Source: Limnanthes douglasii subsp. nivea (taxonomy: Eukaryota > Streptophyta > Magnoliopsida > Brassicales > Limnanthaceae). Taken from it: DNA of 64,000 nt. The notes beneath the pieces were generated by a model, which searched no databases, had not been told where the DNA came from, and worked only from the letters and a program-made list of their open reading frames with translations. This document shows, one piece after another, positions 55,141 through 64,000 of the stretch (its first letter is position 1; each line of letters opens with the position of its first letter). The DNA lies in NCBI GenBank assembly GCA_036936605.1, contig JAUPFV010000001.1, forward strand, positions 348,513,081-348,577,080. Direction: 5' to 3'. The position numbers and the translations under genes were made by a program.

Positions 55141-56166
55141 CTATTCTTCCTCTTATTTTCTATCATAACCCTTTTTGTCAACAATCATAACGCTTCAAAC
55201 AACTTATTCATTCTAACTTTAGCCTATTGGTCTCTTTCAAAATGCAACTGGCTAGCTCTAGTTTTTTCTTGCTTTAATACCTCAATCTACCTTGCTTACA
55301 GATATTAGCTCCACGAATTGGTGTAGAATGAGTGTGCATATGATCTACTGTAATAATTTTATTATACACACCAGTTATCGCTTTGAATGGATGGTTACCA
55401 CATGCTGTCATGCCTAAAAGTTGACCCTATCATAAGTTGTCTCCACTAGCCGGCAAACTCATTGCAATTCCTAGAACAGTAACTGAATTTCCTCAAATCG
55501 AATGGATCCTTGGTGGTTCCCTTTCAATTCCTAATTTTTTCATCACCATTGGTACCGCTAAAACTTGAAAATTTTTTAGAAACAAAAACTTTTCCATAGA
55601 CGATGCCAGATTTGGTAAGGAAAATTCTTTTAAAATATAAGATGATGAGACACAATCAAAAAATAATGTAGCATTCAGTGTACTGATTTTTTACTATTTA
55701 AAATGTTATCAGACTCCAAATAGAATCTCTCATTCACTTAATAACTATCTAGCCATGCCTTTCAGTAACCATATAAACACGTTACTTAACACCCCATAGC
55801 ATGATGACAAGTGTTATCCTGTTACACCTACTTGGATTATATTTCTTTGTAATCATCTCACATTCTCTTCATGGTCCTTGTCTCATACTTGTTCACGACT
55901 CGCGTCTGGTATCTTCTTAAAACCCTCTTCTCGTACTTCTTCATGACCTTTGTATAATATCTCCCTTATGGCCATCGTCTAGTTTCGTATCGATAGCCTT
56001 CGTCTAATATCTTTTTTATAACCTCGTATCATATTTCTTCATGTCCCTCATATGCTATCTCCTTTATGACCGTCGTCTTACACCTTTTATAACATTAATC
56101 TTCTATGTATATACCTCATCCTACGTTTGTCCCTTATTACCTATATGCTATTATTTTGTTAGAATT

Positions 56167-56201
<35 letters not shown>

Positions 56202-56534
56202 GTTATATAAGAGATATATACTATTTATAGATATATCCTTATCAATCACATGACATATTTTAATTTAGAATTTTATTACGATATCCAACTTGGATCATTA
56301 ATGTCTATTGGATTTAATCTATATAAAAGGTGCACTATATAACACATTTGTTCACGAAAACTATCTGAACACTTATACATGCCAAGAGATGGTTAACAAC
56401 GAACTCAAAAGTTCTACCACGACTCATAATGCGTAATGGTTATATAATAAATCATATTGCTAACTACCAGCATAGTGGACCCTGACCTCTCATAGAGTGT
56501 GGCATGAAAGTATGACACAACTCTGTAATAAAAA
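55141..56534. other. Unassigned stretch with a minisatellite and (AT)n
   Basis: 55306-55560 reads on the plus strand as an almost stop-free segment (LAGKLIAIPRTV, IEWILGGSLSIPNFF) that I do not recognise; it may be a gene relic. About 55860-56110 is an irregular array of 25-28-bp units around ATGACC(T/G)TCGTCTAATATCT. 56169-56197 is (AT)n. Some of this may be the 5' part of Tat-4, but no LTR is evident. Confidence 0.45.
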
Positions 56535-56989
56535 TGTGTCTACGTCTCAAATTTTCCTACTCAATTGAGATCTCTAAATATTGGTGTGGTTTATTTTTGT
56601 CTGAGGGTAAGTTTGTAATTTTTGTTTAGAGTTTTGTGGAGTTTTGTGAGTATTTAATATTTTGGTAGAGTGTAGAGGGAGAATTAAGCAGTCTGGTTGT
56701 ATTTAATTTTCATTACCCTCATTTAATGTTGGTGGTTGGGTATTTATACCCTTATATTTGGGCCTTATGGGCTTTCGGGTCGTGTTTAATGGACCCGGGT
56801 CGAGTTTAAGGACCCATTAGTTCTAAGTAGGAGAACATGCAGCTTAGTCAAGAATTGATTAGGTTTTAAGTACTTTAGGTTTGTTCGAACAGTCCAATGG
56901 ATGATGGTGTCCGAACTGCCCCTGTCCGGTTAGGTAGACATTGTCCGAACTGACCCTGTCCGAGGTGGTGACAGAATCCAGACTCATCA
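56535..56989 (-). repeat. Tat-5 3' LTR
   Basis: In minus sense it starts TGATGAGTCTGGATT and ends about GTAGACACA. GGGTATAAATACCCAACCAC is shared exactly with the Tat-2 LTR. The far end is inferred from a CA terminus only. Confidence 0.75.
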
Positions 56990-57330
56990 GTAGCCCCTTT
57001 TTTAGGTGGTGTTCAAAAACCTTTGGCAAGACCTAAAAAATGGTCTGTTGCTAGTGACAGTTACATCTGGACAGGTCCTTCGAATTGTGTTATAGCTTTA
57101 TCCGGACTGAAAAAGGTTCCTTGAATTTAAACGGTTTCTTACTAGAGTTCGTGGGACATGCGTCTCTCTCTGGTTCGTTATTTCAGCCGTTTTTTCACCT
57201 AGAATTTCGCTCCCACCTTCTCTGAAAAGCAACCTCTTCATTTAATGAAGATGACATCAGCGCTGTTCCTTAATCATTGCAAATCCTTTCGAATTCTCCT
57301 AGGAATCAAAGCACCTTTTTGGGTGTTTAC

Positions 57331-57337
57331 TATAAAT
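57331..57337 (+). promoter_or_regulatory. TATA box for the Tat-5 antisense gene
   Basis: CTATAAATCAATCAC, 108 bp upstream of ATG 57439; same distance as in Tat-2. Supports transcription of the antisense gene from its own promoter. Confidence 0.6.
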
Positions 57338-57438
57338 CAATCACTTCTCCACTGTTTTATCATCATCTTCATACTTACTTTGCTAATTTTCAGAGCTTTC
57401 TCTCTCAAACACAAATTATTCTCTTTGGTTGTGAGTTT

Positions 57439-58541
57439 ATGTTCACAGCTAGGAACGCTTTAATCAAAGGCGGGTGGCTTAACCTATCAGAGCTAGAAAA
57501 GGCACAAAAAGTTGAACGGGAGAGGCGCATTGCTGCAGGCCTACCTACTTCCCCTATCGACAAACCAGTAATCTCAAACACAGAGCCTGACCAGGGCCCC
57601 TCCTCAACCAGAAGTGTTAAACCGAGGAGATTGTTTCAAACCAACCTTTCTCCTATCGTCTCAAGCTCATCAATTCAAGAATCAGAGCCCACTGTTGAAT
57701 CAGGGCAAGCAGTTACCAGCTTCAAAAAGCCTTCCCCATTTATCGCCATGGGGTTAGATGCAGATGTCTCTCCCAACAAATTAGTCGATCGAAGAAAAGG
57801 TCGCCTGGTAAAAGGGCAGGCTTCCAAAGGTACTCCTTCAAAATCGGGGGCCAAAGACATCAACACAGGGTCAGAGACATCCATCAAAGTACCTAAGGAC
57901 AGGCTGTCCGGACCGGAGGCCACTAGCTCAAGCCTCCGAAGAGAAACCACCATATCTGAGCCCCAACCAGAGGCCAAAGTCCAAGCATTGAAGCTCAACA
58001 GTCCGGAGGTCAGACTGAACCAACTTCCAACTCCCCCTTCCAAAAACAACTGAAAACCCCTCCTCGGTAATAGAGGAAGTAATGGAGGATTCTATCGAAG
58101 AGGCTCCATTCGATTCCGAACCCTCCGGACAAACTAGTGATGCTGTTACTGCCAAGAAGGATAAAGGGAAAGAAAAATTATGCCTTAGGCTACCAGATCT
58201 ACTAGAAATCCTTGAAGGAAAAGTGGGACCTTGTTTTTACAAGGTTAGTGTTAAATATCTGTTTGCCTTACAAAAAATTACTTATGCTTTCATCCATACA
58301 ACCGAATTGAGCCGGATGCGTACACAGTGGGGAATTCCGGAGAACGTGAAAATAAGAATCCCCATAGACCCTAAAACCCCAATGGACTGCAAGCTTAGTG
58401 AAATAGTTATCTTCACTCAGCTTTTTAACTAGGGTTTAAGGTTTCCCTTAGATCCAGAGATAGTTAGGTACTTCCACCTCATCAAACTTTGCCCTAGTCA
58501 ACTGAGCCCCAAGGCCTGGTACACTCTTATGGTCTGTATCA
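57439..58541 (+). pseudogene. Tat-5 antisense gene, 5' half
   Basis: MFTARNALIKGGWLNLSELE at 57439, 205 codons open to 58053. PSPFIAMGLDADVSPNKL lies at about 57735. A stop/frameshift at about 58050 leads to MEDSIEEAPFDSEPSGQ (58082) and the globular part VSVKYLFALQKITYAFIHT, CKLSEIVIFTQLFN, a TAG, then GLRFPLDPEIVRYFHLIKLC and LSPKAWYTL. It ends at the Copia junction. It is the best preserved N-terminal half of the four antisense genes and was used to define the start codon of the family. Confidence 0.82.
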
Positions 58542-59773
58542 TGCCACAGCTTGATAGAATCAAACCATACACTAGACACACCTCCAACCACTATAGACTC
58601 TTCAACAATGAGCTTACCATTAATTCTGTAAGCTTTCACAACAACTAGTGAGTCTTACATAATCCTAATTTTGCCTTATCCACTTATATAATGAAACCCT
58701 TATTTAACTAACATTCCAATATAAAGAAGGTTATGTTGAACACTATATACATTCCTAACATTTGTAACCACCTTCTCAAGTATTATACAAAACTTAATAC
58801 CAACACTCCCCATTCTCTTCATATCACAGGGTTCAACGTTCCCTAATATGACCTTGTCATCATAAAAAACAATTAGGTCTTCCAACCAATGTTTGTTGGA
58901 ATTCATGTGAAGTGAAGCACCATAGTCCAAAACTAATTGTTACTGTACCTACAAGTATATTTGCTTAACACATCAGTGTACTCATAATCATACAAAACCA
59001 TTAAGGATTTACAAGTGTCTAAATTCTTATGATTATCTCTCTTCTCCATCTCCATATAATTTCTTCTAATGTGACATTCCTTCTTGCAGTACTAATATTT
59101 CCCTCTAAATTCAGTACTTGGTCTTCAAGAGATGGATCATGAGTTTTCTCTCTTCTTACCTTAAAAATATATGTCGAGGTTTTCTTCTCACACTTAACAC
59201 ATATTTATCTGAGATATCTATCAAAATAGCCTTCCTCTAATATATTTTGAACCTATGGAACTCTTCATTTTAGGCATAGTATGCGATTTTTTACCATAGA
59301 GTGTGATGTCTACAAAGGGTTCATATATCTTCGTTAAAGAGATTATAAAGATAATTTATTCATCATCATATTCTACCCTAATACCAATCGCATTCAAGTG
59401 AAAAATAATCCTCTAGAAATCATCCAAGTGTTTTCGGATCTCTCGACTACCATCCATGGTTATAGTATATAATTTATTTTTGAGATATATATGTTAGCCA
59501 GATACTTCCGGAGGTAAACAAATTAATTTCTTCAAAATATCCATGTCAGTAGATTCTTCAAACACATCTCTTACTACCTCGTACCGCAAACTTAAAGTCA
59601 CATCACTATGGGCCTTAAACAAGACTTCAACATCAATCTCCTTTATAAATCTCTCATAAATGGAATCATACAACTTTTGTGTACCATGAGAGACTTGATT
59701 TTAATTCTCCATAGATTAAAATATTTATTTCTAGTGAAATTATCATAATCATATCTCATTGAACTCATCTTCA
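58541..59773 (-). pseudogene. Copia gag, protease and pre-integrase remnant
   Basis: Gag: MSSMRYDYDNF at 59773, NLWRIKIKSLMVHKSC (59715), LKKLICLPPEVSG (about 59530) and a decayed zinc knuckle YCKKECHIRRN (59085). Protease: MDYGASLHMNSNKHW (58930), the usual LDSGAS being MDYGAS. The pre-integrase domain has GKLIVEESIVVGG and ends IKLWHDT at the junction. Stops are frequent. Confidence 0.8.
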
Positions 59774-59796
59774 CAAATCTACTTTCTTCCTCTTTA

Positions 59797-59812
59797 GTGG
59801 TGATCATCCACT
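59797..59812 (-). promoter_or_regulatory. Degenerate Copia primer-binding site
   Basis: AGTGGATGATCACC on the minus strand lies where the Copia consensus AGTGGTATCAGAGC (initiator tRNA-Met) is expected, directly inside the LTR end CATAACA. Half of the positions are altered. Confidence 0.45.
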
Positions 59813-60336
59813 TGTTATGAAAAGTACATACATAGGCGAGACTTCACAAGATTCCTTATCTAGCAGGATTCACCTACACAAAGAAGGAAAAATGGAAACT
59901 GAAACCAACATTCAATAATATCTAATTTTCTGTGTCTTAAGCACTCATGCTTCAACACTATAATCAATGCAACAAGGTTCATGCACTTGGAAGTGACAAA
60001 ATATTGACAACAAATAAAACTAACACAACAATTTACGTGGTTTGGAGTATGAAGCAATCCTACTTCTACGGATGAACATATCTAGTTTTATTTAGATTAA
60101 ACAATTACAGAGAATTTCATAAAACATAGAAGACAAGAAAATATGTACTATTTAAACTTCTCAAAACATATTATCAAGTTTCACTTATAGCCTTCATTGT
60201 TTTCCTTACAAGTATCTTTAAGTGATTTTCTTCAAGAATTCATCAACTTTAAAATCACTTAACTTCTTCAACGTTATCTCTCATAGACAAAACTTTCTCT
60301 CTAAAAATTATGTATTTAGCAAGAATGCCTTCAACA
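59813..60336 (-). repeat. Copia 5' LTR
   Basis: 524 bp with TG/CA ends in minus sense (TGTTGAAGGC to CATAACA). It contains the ATCCGTAGAAGTAGG and AACCACGTAAATTG words often seen in Copia LTRs. No second copy exists in the window to confirm the borders. Confidence 0.6.
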
Positions 60337-60870
60337 CATATAGGATACGCCAATAAAAAATGCCTTATACTATTTAAAGAGAAATCTCTCTCTAGTTTAA
60401 AGAGATAAGCTCTCTTGAAACCTTAGTAAATCCATTTATGAAGAGTCGTCGCAACGTTTTATTCTACGAAATACTTAGAGAAGTCTCATTTATTATTGCT
60501 ATACCATGGAAAAATATTTATTTTACCAGAAATAACGTTAGATAACTCGGTTATTTCTAGCTCAAATGTGATTTATTTCTTTTAGTTCTATTTTTTTCCT
60601 CTCTAATGGTCATCTGTTAACCTATCCCTTAGTTTGAAGGTGATTTTAGAGGTGTCTTTTCTTTTTTCGTGTTGTCCGGTGAAACACGGTTCTCTAGGTT
60701 CCCTTTCGTTTCTAGTTCTCCGCCAGTCCTCCCAATGTTTCTCATGAAAAAAAGACTTGTTTCGACATCGTATCCTCTCACCACGTTACAATCCAGTTAT
60801 CATCTTTGACTGGCTAATTTTACTTGCGATATCAGGATTTCTACCATGACCCCATTTCAGTGTTGACCCC
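60337..60870. other. Unassigned stretch between Copia and TRIM
   Basis: No gene or repeat recognised. Two GAGAAATCTCTCT/AGAGATAAGCTCTCT half-repeats at about 60380-60415. Nothing further is supported. Confidence 0.5.
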
Positions 60871-61105
60871 TGTTAGGGTAGCGACCAAAGTTCCACATCC
60901 CACATCGGTAAAACATGAGAAGGATCAATGGTATATAAGTGAGAACATATCTCAACTAGTATGAGGCCTTTTGGTAGTGGACCAAATGCAAAGCCGTGCG
61001 GGCCAGTGGGCCCAAAGCGGACAATATCATACTAGTGTTGAGATCGGTTGTCCTTACTTATATACGGAGGTGGAATATGCAGGACCGGACCCCATATTCC
61101 CATCA
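60871..61105 (+). repeat. TRIM 5' LTR
   Basis: 235 bp, TG/CA ends. GTATATAAG at about 60930 may be a TATA box. The first 127 bp recur at 61517-61643 with very few differences. Confidence 0.85.
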
Positions 61106-61107
61106 TG

Positions 61108-61119
61108 TGGTATCAGAGC
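61108..61119 (+). promoter_or_regulatory. TRIM primer-binding site
   Basis: TGGTATCAGAGC, an exact complement of the initiator tRNA-Met 3' end, two bases after the LTR. Confidence 0.93.
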
Positions 61120-61516
61120 TCCAGGCCCAGATAGTACGCGATGTGGTGGGTGATGTGGGTGAAATTCTCATTAATCGAACATGATGAATTAGTAGCCATG
61201 CTCAAGATCCTTGTTTGGAGTGCCCGTGGCTTATCAAGCAATGTGGCTTGATTTGAGGCTCATCAAGCATTGTGGCTTGATTGGAGAGATCCTCGTTTGG
61301 AGTGCCCGTTGCTCATCAAGTAGTGTGGCTTGATTGGAGTGTATTAAGACGGTGGTACTTGTTTGGAGTGGCGCTAAGGAACAAGGCAGGATGGTCGAGA
61401 TCAGATAGATCCGTTGTAAAGGCTCTAGAGATCAAGCAGTCCCAACCTGATTAGAGTGAGCGGATGGATGTCAATTGAGAGGAGGCTAAAGTGGTACTTT
61501 GTTCGAGAGGAGGATT

Positions 61517-61643
61517 TGTTAGGGTAGCGACCAAAGTTCCACATCCCACATCGGTAAAACATGGGAAGGATCAATGGTATATAAGTGAGAACATATCTCA
61601 ACTAGTATGAGGCCTTTTGGTAGTGGACCAAATGCAAAGCCGT
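61517..61643 (+). repeat. TRIM 3' LTR, truncated
   Basis: Repeats the first 127 bp of the 5' LTR, then continues into unrelated sequence (CCAGATTCATAC). The last ~108 bp are missing, so the element has lost its 3' end. Confidence 0.88.
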
Positions 61644-61715
61644 CCAGATTCATACATCTTGGCTTCATCTTGTTAAAGCCATATTTTGTAGTCTTTTAAC
61701 TGAGCGTTATGTTTT

Positions 61716-62160
61716 TTTGTATCAAGTTCGGGTGGAATTGGCTTCTCATGCCTCATATGTTTGTGCTTGTGAGATGGTGCAACCCACCTCTTTGATGACG
61801 ATCTACTCTAGATTGGCTTCTTCTGCATTGTGGATTACTGGGTTTTGTTCTTCTTGGTGTTTTTTGGGTTATTTCAGGTTTGTTCGCATCCCCAGCGAGT
61901 GATCTTGGTCATTTGGTGTCTGATTGAATTCATCCTGTTGAAGCCCTTTCTTCTGTTTCTTTGCGTAGTATTTTTGGTTTTTGTTTCATATTTTGGAGAA
62001 CTTGGCTTCTCCCGCATCGTGTCTATATACTTGTGAGATTGAGCAACCCACCTCTTTCATGGTGGTCTGCTCCAGATTGGTTTCTTCTACATCATGGTTT
62101 ACTCGATTTTTGTTCTTTTAGTTTTCTAGGTTTCGCAGGTTTTCTTGTGCCACCAGTGAG
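61716..62160. repeat. Old ~270-bp tandem duplication
   Basis: 61736-61905 and 61998-62160 align: GGCTTCTC, CTTGTGAGAT, CAACCCACCTCTTT, GATTGG(C/T)TTCTTCT, TTTACT-like and CCAG(C/T)GAGT words recur in the same order. No protein match on either strand. Possibly derived from an older element. Confidence 0.6.
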
Positions 62161-62246
62161 TATTGCATTTTTTTTGTATCGACAACACTAATAATATCCT
62201 TACAATTAAAAGTCTCGCCTCTATTGTCCAATTAGATATTAAACTT

Positions 62247-62465
62247 TTTTTTTTCGGAGGGAACCCGCAGCCGCTACTCAGAGTGCAATGAGTGCGCACA
62301 GGGTAAACCCTCAGTCTGACGCGATAGCCTGCAAACCAACGCCCAGAAGGTAAACCACACAAGGTGACAGGCTCAGCCGATAAAGCGTATGTAGAGGGAC
62401 TCGAACTCATGACCTTTTGGTTATAAGAATGCCATACTCAACCAACTCGGCTACCCCCTTAGGGG
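62247..62465 (-). mobile_element. tRNA-derived SINE
   Basis: In minus sense it starts CCCCTAAGGGGGTAGCCGAG. The A box is TAGCCGAGTTGG (about 62455) and the B box is AGTTCGAGTCC (about 62400), the RNA polymerase III internal promoter of a tRNA-like head. A tRNA-unrelated body follows, ending in a short A-run (T-run 62247-62254 on plus). It is bounded by the 18-bp direct repeat CAATTAGATATTAAACTT (62229-62246 and 62466-62483), perfect. SINEs are transcribed by Pol III and mobilised by LINE proteins. Confidence 0.93.
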
Positions 62466-62483
62466 CAATTAGATATTAAACTT

Positions 62484-62739
62484 AGGCCATGGAATTCTTG
62501 GTCAGGCCCATCCAATAAGTACCCCATCATTTTTTATTTGTTTTGGTGATTGGGGACATATTTTTTCATTCTCACTCACTAGTTAAGCAGGATCTTGGTA
62601 ATAATCTTTTTAGGTTTTTAGTTGTCTCGACTTTGTTTGTACAATTGTATCAAATTTATTTGTTTCATCCTTATTTTAGCCCGAGATGAGATAGCTAAAA
62701 GTACAGGTTTGACATTTACATCTACGAAAATTAGGGTTG
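62484..62739. other. Unassigned stretch right of the SINE
   Basis: AT-rich with no open frame or repeat that I recognise. Confidence 0.45.
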
Positions 62740-63030
62740 AGATTCGGTCGGTTCGATCGGTTTTTTTCTAAATTTTTAAACCGAACCGAAATAATTCGGT
62801 TTGTATATTATTAAACCGATTTAGTAATAAAAAAATCGATTTTTTTCGGTTTCGGTTTTTTCGGTTTTGATCGGTTTCGGTCGGTTTTTCGGTTTTAACA
62901 GAGGTGCGGTTCGGTCCGTTCGGTCCGTTCGGTCGGTACGGTTCAGTGCGGTTCGGTCGGTTTGATTCGGTTCGGTTCGGTCGGTTTGATTCGGTTCGGC
63001 TCGGTTCGGTTCGGTGCGGTTTTTTTCGAA
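62740..63030. repeat. CGGTT-rich subterminal repeat block
   Basis: About 290 bp dominated by CGGTTCGGT, TCGGTTTGATTCGG and the complementary AACCGAACCG. It starts TTAGGGTTGAGATTCGG, close to the TAGGGATG-type ends of hAT non-autonomous elements. No matching second end is seen to the right, so the element is truncated or runs beyond the window. Confidence 0.6.
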
Positions 63031-63386
63031 TTATTTATTTAGTTGAAGAATTTTAAAAAAATTGCAAAAAAAAATTATAATGTAAACTAATTATTAATTT
63101 TTTATATTTATAATAATAAATTTATATTTATAATTTTAATATATTAAATACTATAATAATATTTCTATTTAAGTGTAACAAATAAAAAAATATATGGTAT
63201 AAAAAAATATAAAAAAATTAAACAGTAGGAAAAAGTATAAGGAATAAAAAGTATAAGGAATTAATAGCTGCAAAAAATGAAAAGTATAAGTAATAAAGTA
63301 TAAGGATCCAAAAAGACACTTGTGGGTACTGGGGTTCGAACCCTATGGTATAAAGAAATAAAAAAAAATTAAACAGTAGACAAAAG
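63031..63386. other. AT-rich stretch with a ~155-bp-spaced direct repeat
   Basis: TATGGTATAAA followed by AAAAATTAAACAGTAG occurs at 63193-63238 and again at 63345-63393. GGTTCGAACCC at 63333-63343 is a perfect tRNA B-box word, but no A box or tRNA fold accompanies it. Confidence 0.5.
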
Positions 63387-63660
63387 TATGGGTGACAAAT
63401 GGTTCTGGAACCACGGTTCAAAGCTGACAATCTGCTTATGAACTGGCGGTTTACCTGTGAAACTGGCCCATTAGGACTGCAAACTGGCAGGACCGCAAGC
63501 CGCCAGGACCGCAACCCGCCGGGACCGCAAACCATTAAGACCGCCAGACCATCAGGACCGTATAAGGAGTAACTTGCCAGGACTGCAACCCGACAGGACT
63601 GCAACCCGGCAGGACTGCGAAACCACGGTTTATTTGTAAAAGACCGCGGTTTATTGGTAA
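63387..63660. repeat. Subterminal repeat block of a second hAT-like element
   Basis: Starts ATGGGTGACAAATGGTTCTG, then carries about ten irregular copies of GGACCGCAACCCGCC or CAGGACTGCAA words and ACCACGGTTTA repeats at both sides (63408 and 63622). It is G+C-richer than its surroundings. The 63661-64000 continuation is AT-rich and may be the element interior, cut by the window end. Confidence 0.55.
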
Positions 63661-64000
63661 ATATTATAAATGTTTTATTTATTTTATAACCAAAATGTTA
63701 TATTTAAAAATATTGAGATATTGCACATTATTATAGAATTATTATTACATTTTTGTTAATATTAATTTGTTTTGGTTATTAATTTTTTAAGTGTTGTAAT
63801 TATTATATAGTCCAAAATTTTAAATATTACTTATGTTATTATCACATTTTTAATATTATTATTATTATGTTTTTAGATCTAATATTAGTAGTGTTGATTT
63901 TAATATTACAAACCAAAACTATATCTTATCATGTTAAAATATTACAAATTCTATGGTTATAATTTTAATACTACATTTTGAATTTTATTATTGTGATTTG

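Larger units (their letters stand above)
56535..58541 (-). mobile_element. Tat-5: fragment of the Tat-2 family, inverted
   Basis: Contains, on the minus strand, the 3' LTR (56989 to 56535) and the polypurine tract (AAAAAAGGGGCTAC just right of 56989), plus the start of the antisense gene on the plus strand (57439-58541). It aligns with 29760-31680 of Tat-2 in the opposite orientation. The element is cut at about 58541, in the antisense globular domain, by Copia sequence. Confidence 0.87.
58541..60336 (-). mobile_element. Ty1/Copia fragment: 5' LTR, gag, protease
   Basis: In minus sense: LTR 60336-59813, a degenerate primer site, gag from 59773, protease, then the pre-integrase domain cut at about 58541, where it meets Tat-5. 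Integrase, RT, RNase H and the 3' LTR are missing. The LTR starts TGTTGAAGGC, a common Copia LTR beginning. Confidence 0.8.
60871..61643 (+). mobile_element. TRIM (terminal-repeat retrotransposon in miniature)
   Basis: The 5' LTR (60871-61105, TGTTAGGGTAGCG to CCCATCA) is followed by the primer site TGGTATCAGAGC (61108-61119). The ~400-bp interior has no coding capacity and holds duplicated GTTTGGAGTGCCCGT and TGTGGCTTGATT words. It ends in a purine-rich GAGAGGAGGAT, directly before a second LTR at 61517. That copy matches for 127 bp (to 61643) and is then lost. TRIMs use proteins of other LTR elements for mobility. Confidence 0.9.

Noticed and set aside
60871..61105. Cassandra-type TRIM carrying a 5S rRNA promoter
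   Set aside because: I see no 5S rRNA A-box or C-box words (such as GGGATGCGATCATACC) in this LTR.
63333..63343. GGTTCGAACCC as a tRNA gene or SINE promoter
   Set aside because: A perfect B-box word, but no A box at the right distance and no cloverleaf arms in the flanking AT-rich sequence.

Overview
The window looks like repeat-dominated, AT-rich nuclear DNA of a flowering plant, probably a eudicot. I see no intact host gene, no rRNA or tRNA gene and no CRISPR. The evidence for a plant is the set of elements: Ty3/Gypsy LTR retrotransposons of the Tat lineage (gag, protease, RT, RNase H, a second archaeal-type RNase H, integrase), a chromovirus-like Ty3/Gypsy element with an initiator-Met primer site, Ty1/Copia remains, plant L1-type LINEs carrying an RNase H, a TRIM, a tRNA-derived SINE, hAT-like and pogo-like non-autonomous DNA elements, and a relic of a plant ABCB6/ABCB20-type transporter.

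Layout. 1-7200 is AT-rich DNA with minisatellites, a 740-bp hAT-like element with a perfect 8-bp target duplication (1618-2357), a 1.27-kb element with 43-bp inverted ends (3263-4532), and two loci of an unusual repeat built from a ~100-bp module and a short tandem array (319-851; 5388-6125). 7168-7713 and 18374-18741 are two parts of one ABCB transporter pseudogene, split by a complete Tat element, Tat-1 (7714-18368, minus strand). A LINE RT fragment (20940-22203) abuts the 5'-truncated Tat-2 (22204-31700, plus). The 5'-truncated Tat-3 (31730-40146, plus) follows. The decayed Tat-4 (40147 to about 55140, minus) is interrupted by a complete chromovirus-like element (44645-50082, 5-bp TSD) and by a 5'-truncated LINE (50801-54966, 16-bp TSD), which itself holds a pogo-type MITE (51771-52393). 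Tat-5 (56535-58541, minus), a second copy of the Tat-2 family, is cut off by a Copia fragment (58541-60336). The right end has a TRIM (60871-61643), a SINE (62247-62465, minus) and two G+C-richer hAT-style subterminal repeat blocks.

How the parts work together. Each Tat element is a two-gene convergent unit. gag-pol is read from the 5' LTR, and an extra gene is read from the opposite strand, starting near the 3' LTR and running back towards integrase. Four of the five copies show a TATA box upstream of the antisense gene. Two divergent families (Tat-1, Tat-2) share an intron of 77-78 nt at the same codon position. Four families share a conserved ~45-bp non-coding motif just downstream of integrase, between the convergent genes; two of them also carry tandem arrays there. 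Antisense extra ORFs are known in Tat-lineage elements; the shared intron, promoter and intergenic motif are the most interesting signals here. Most coding regions carry stops or frameshifts, so the window is a graveyard of nested elements.
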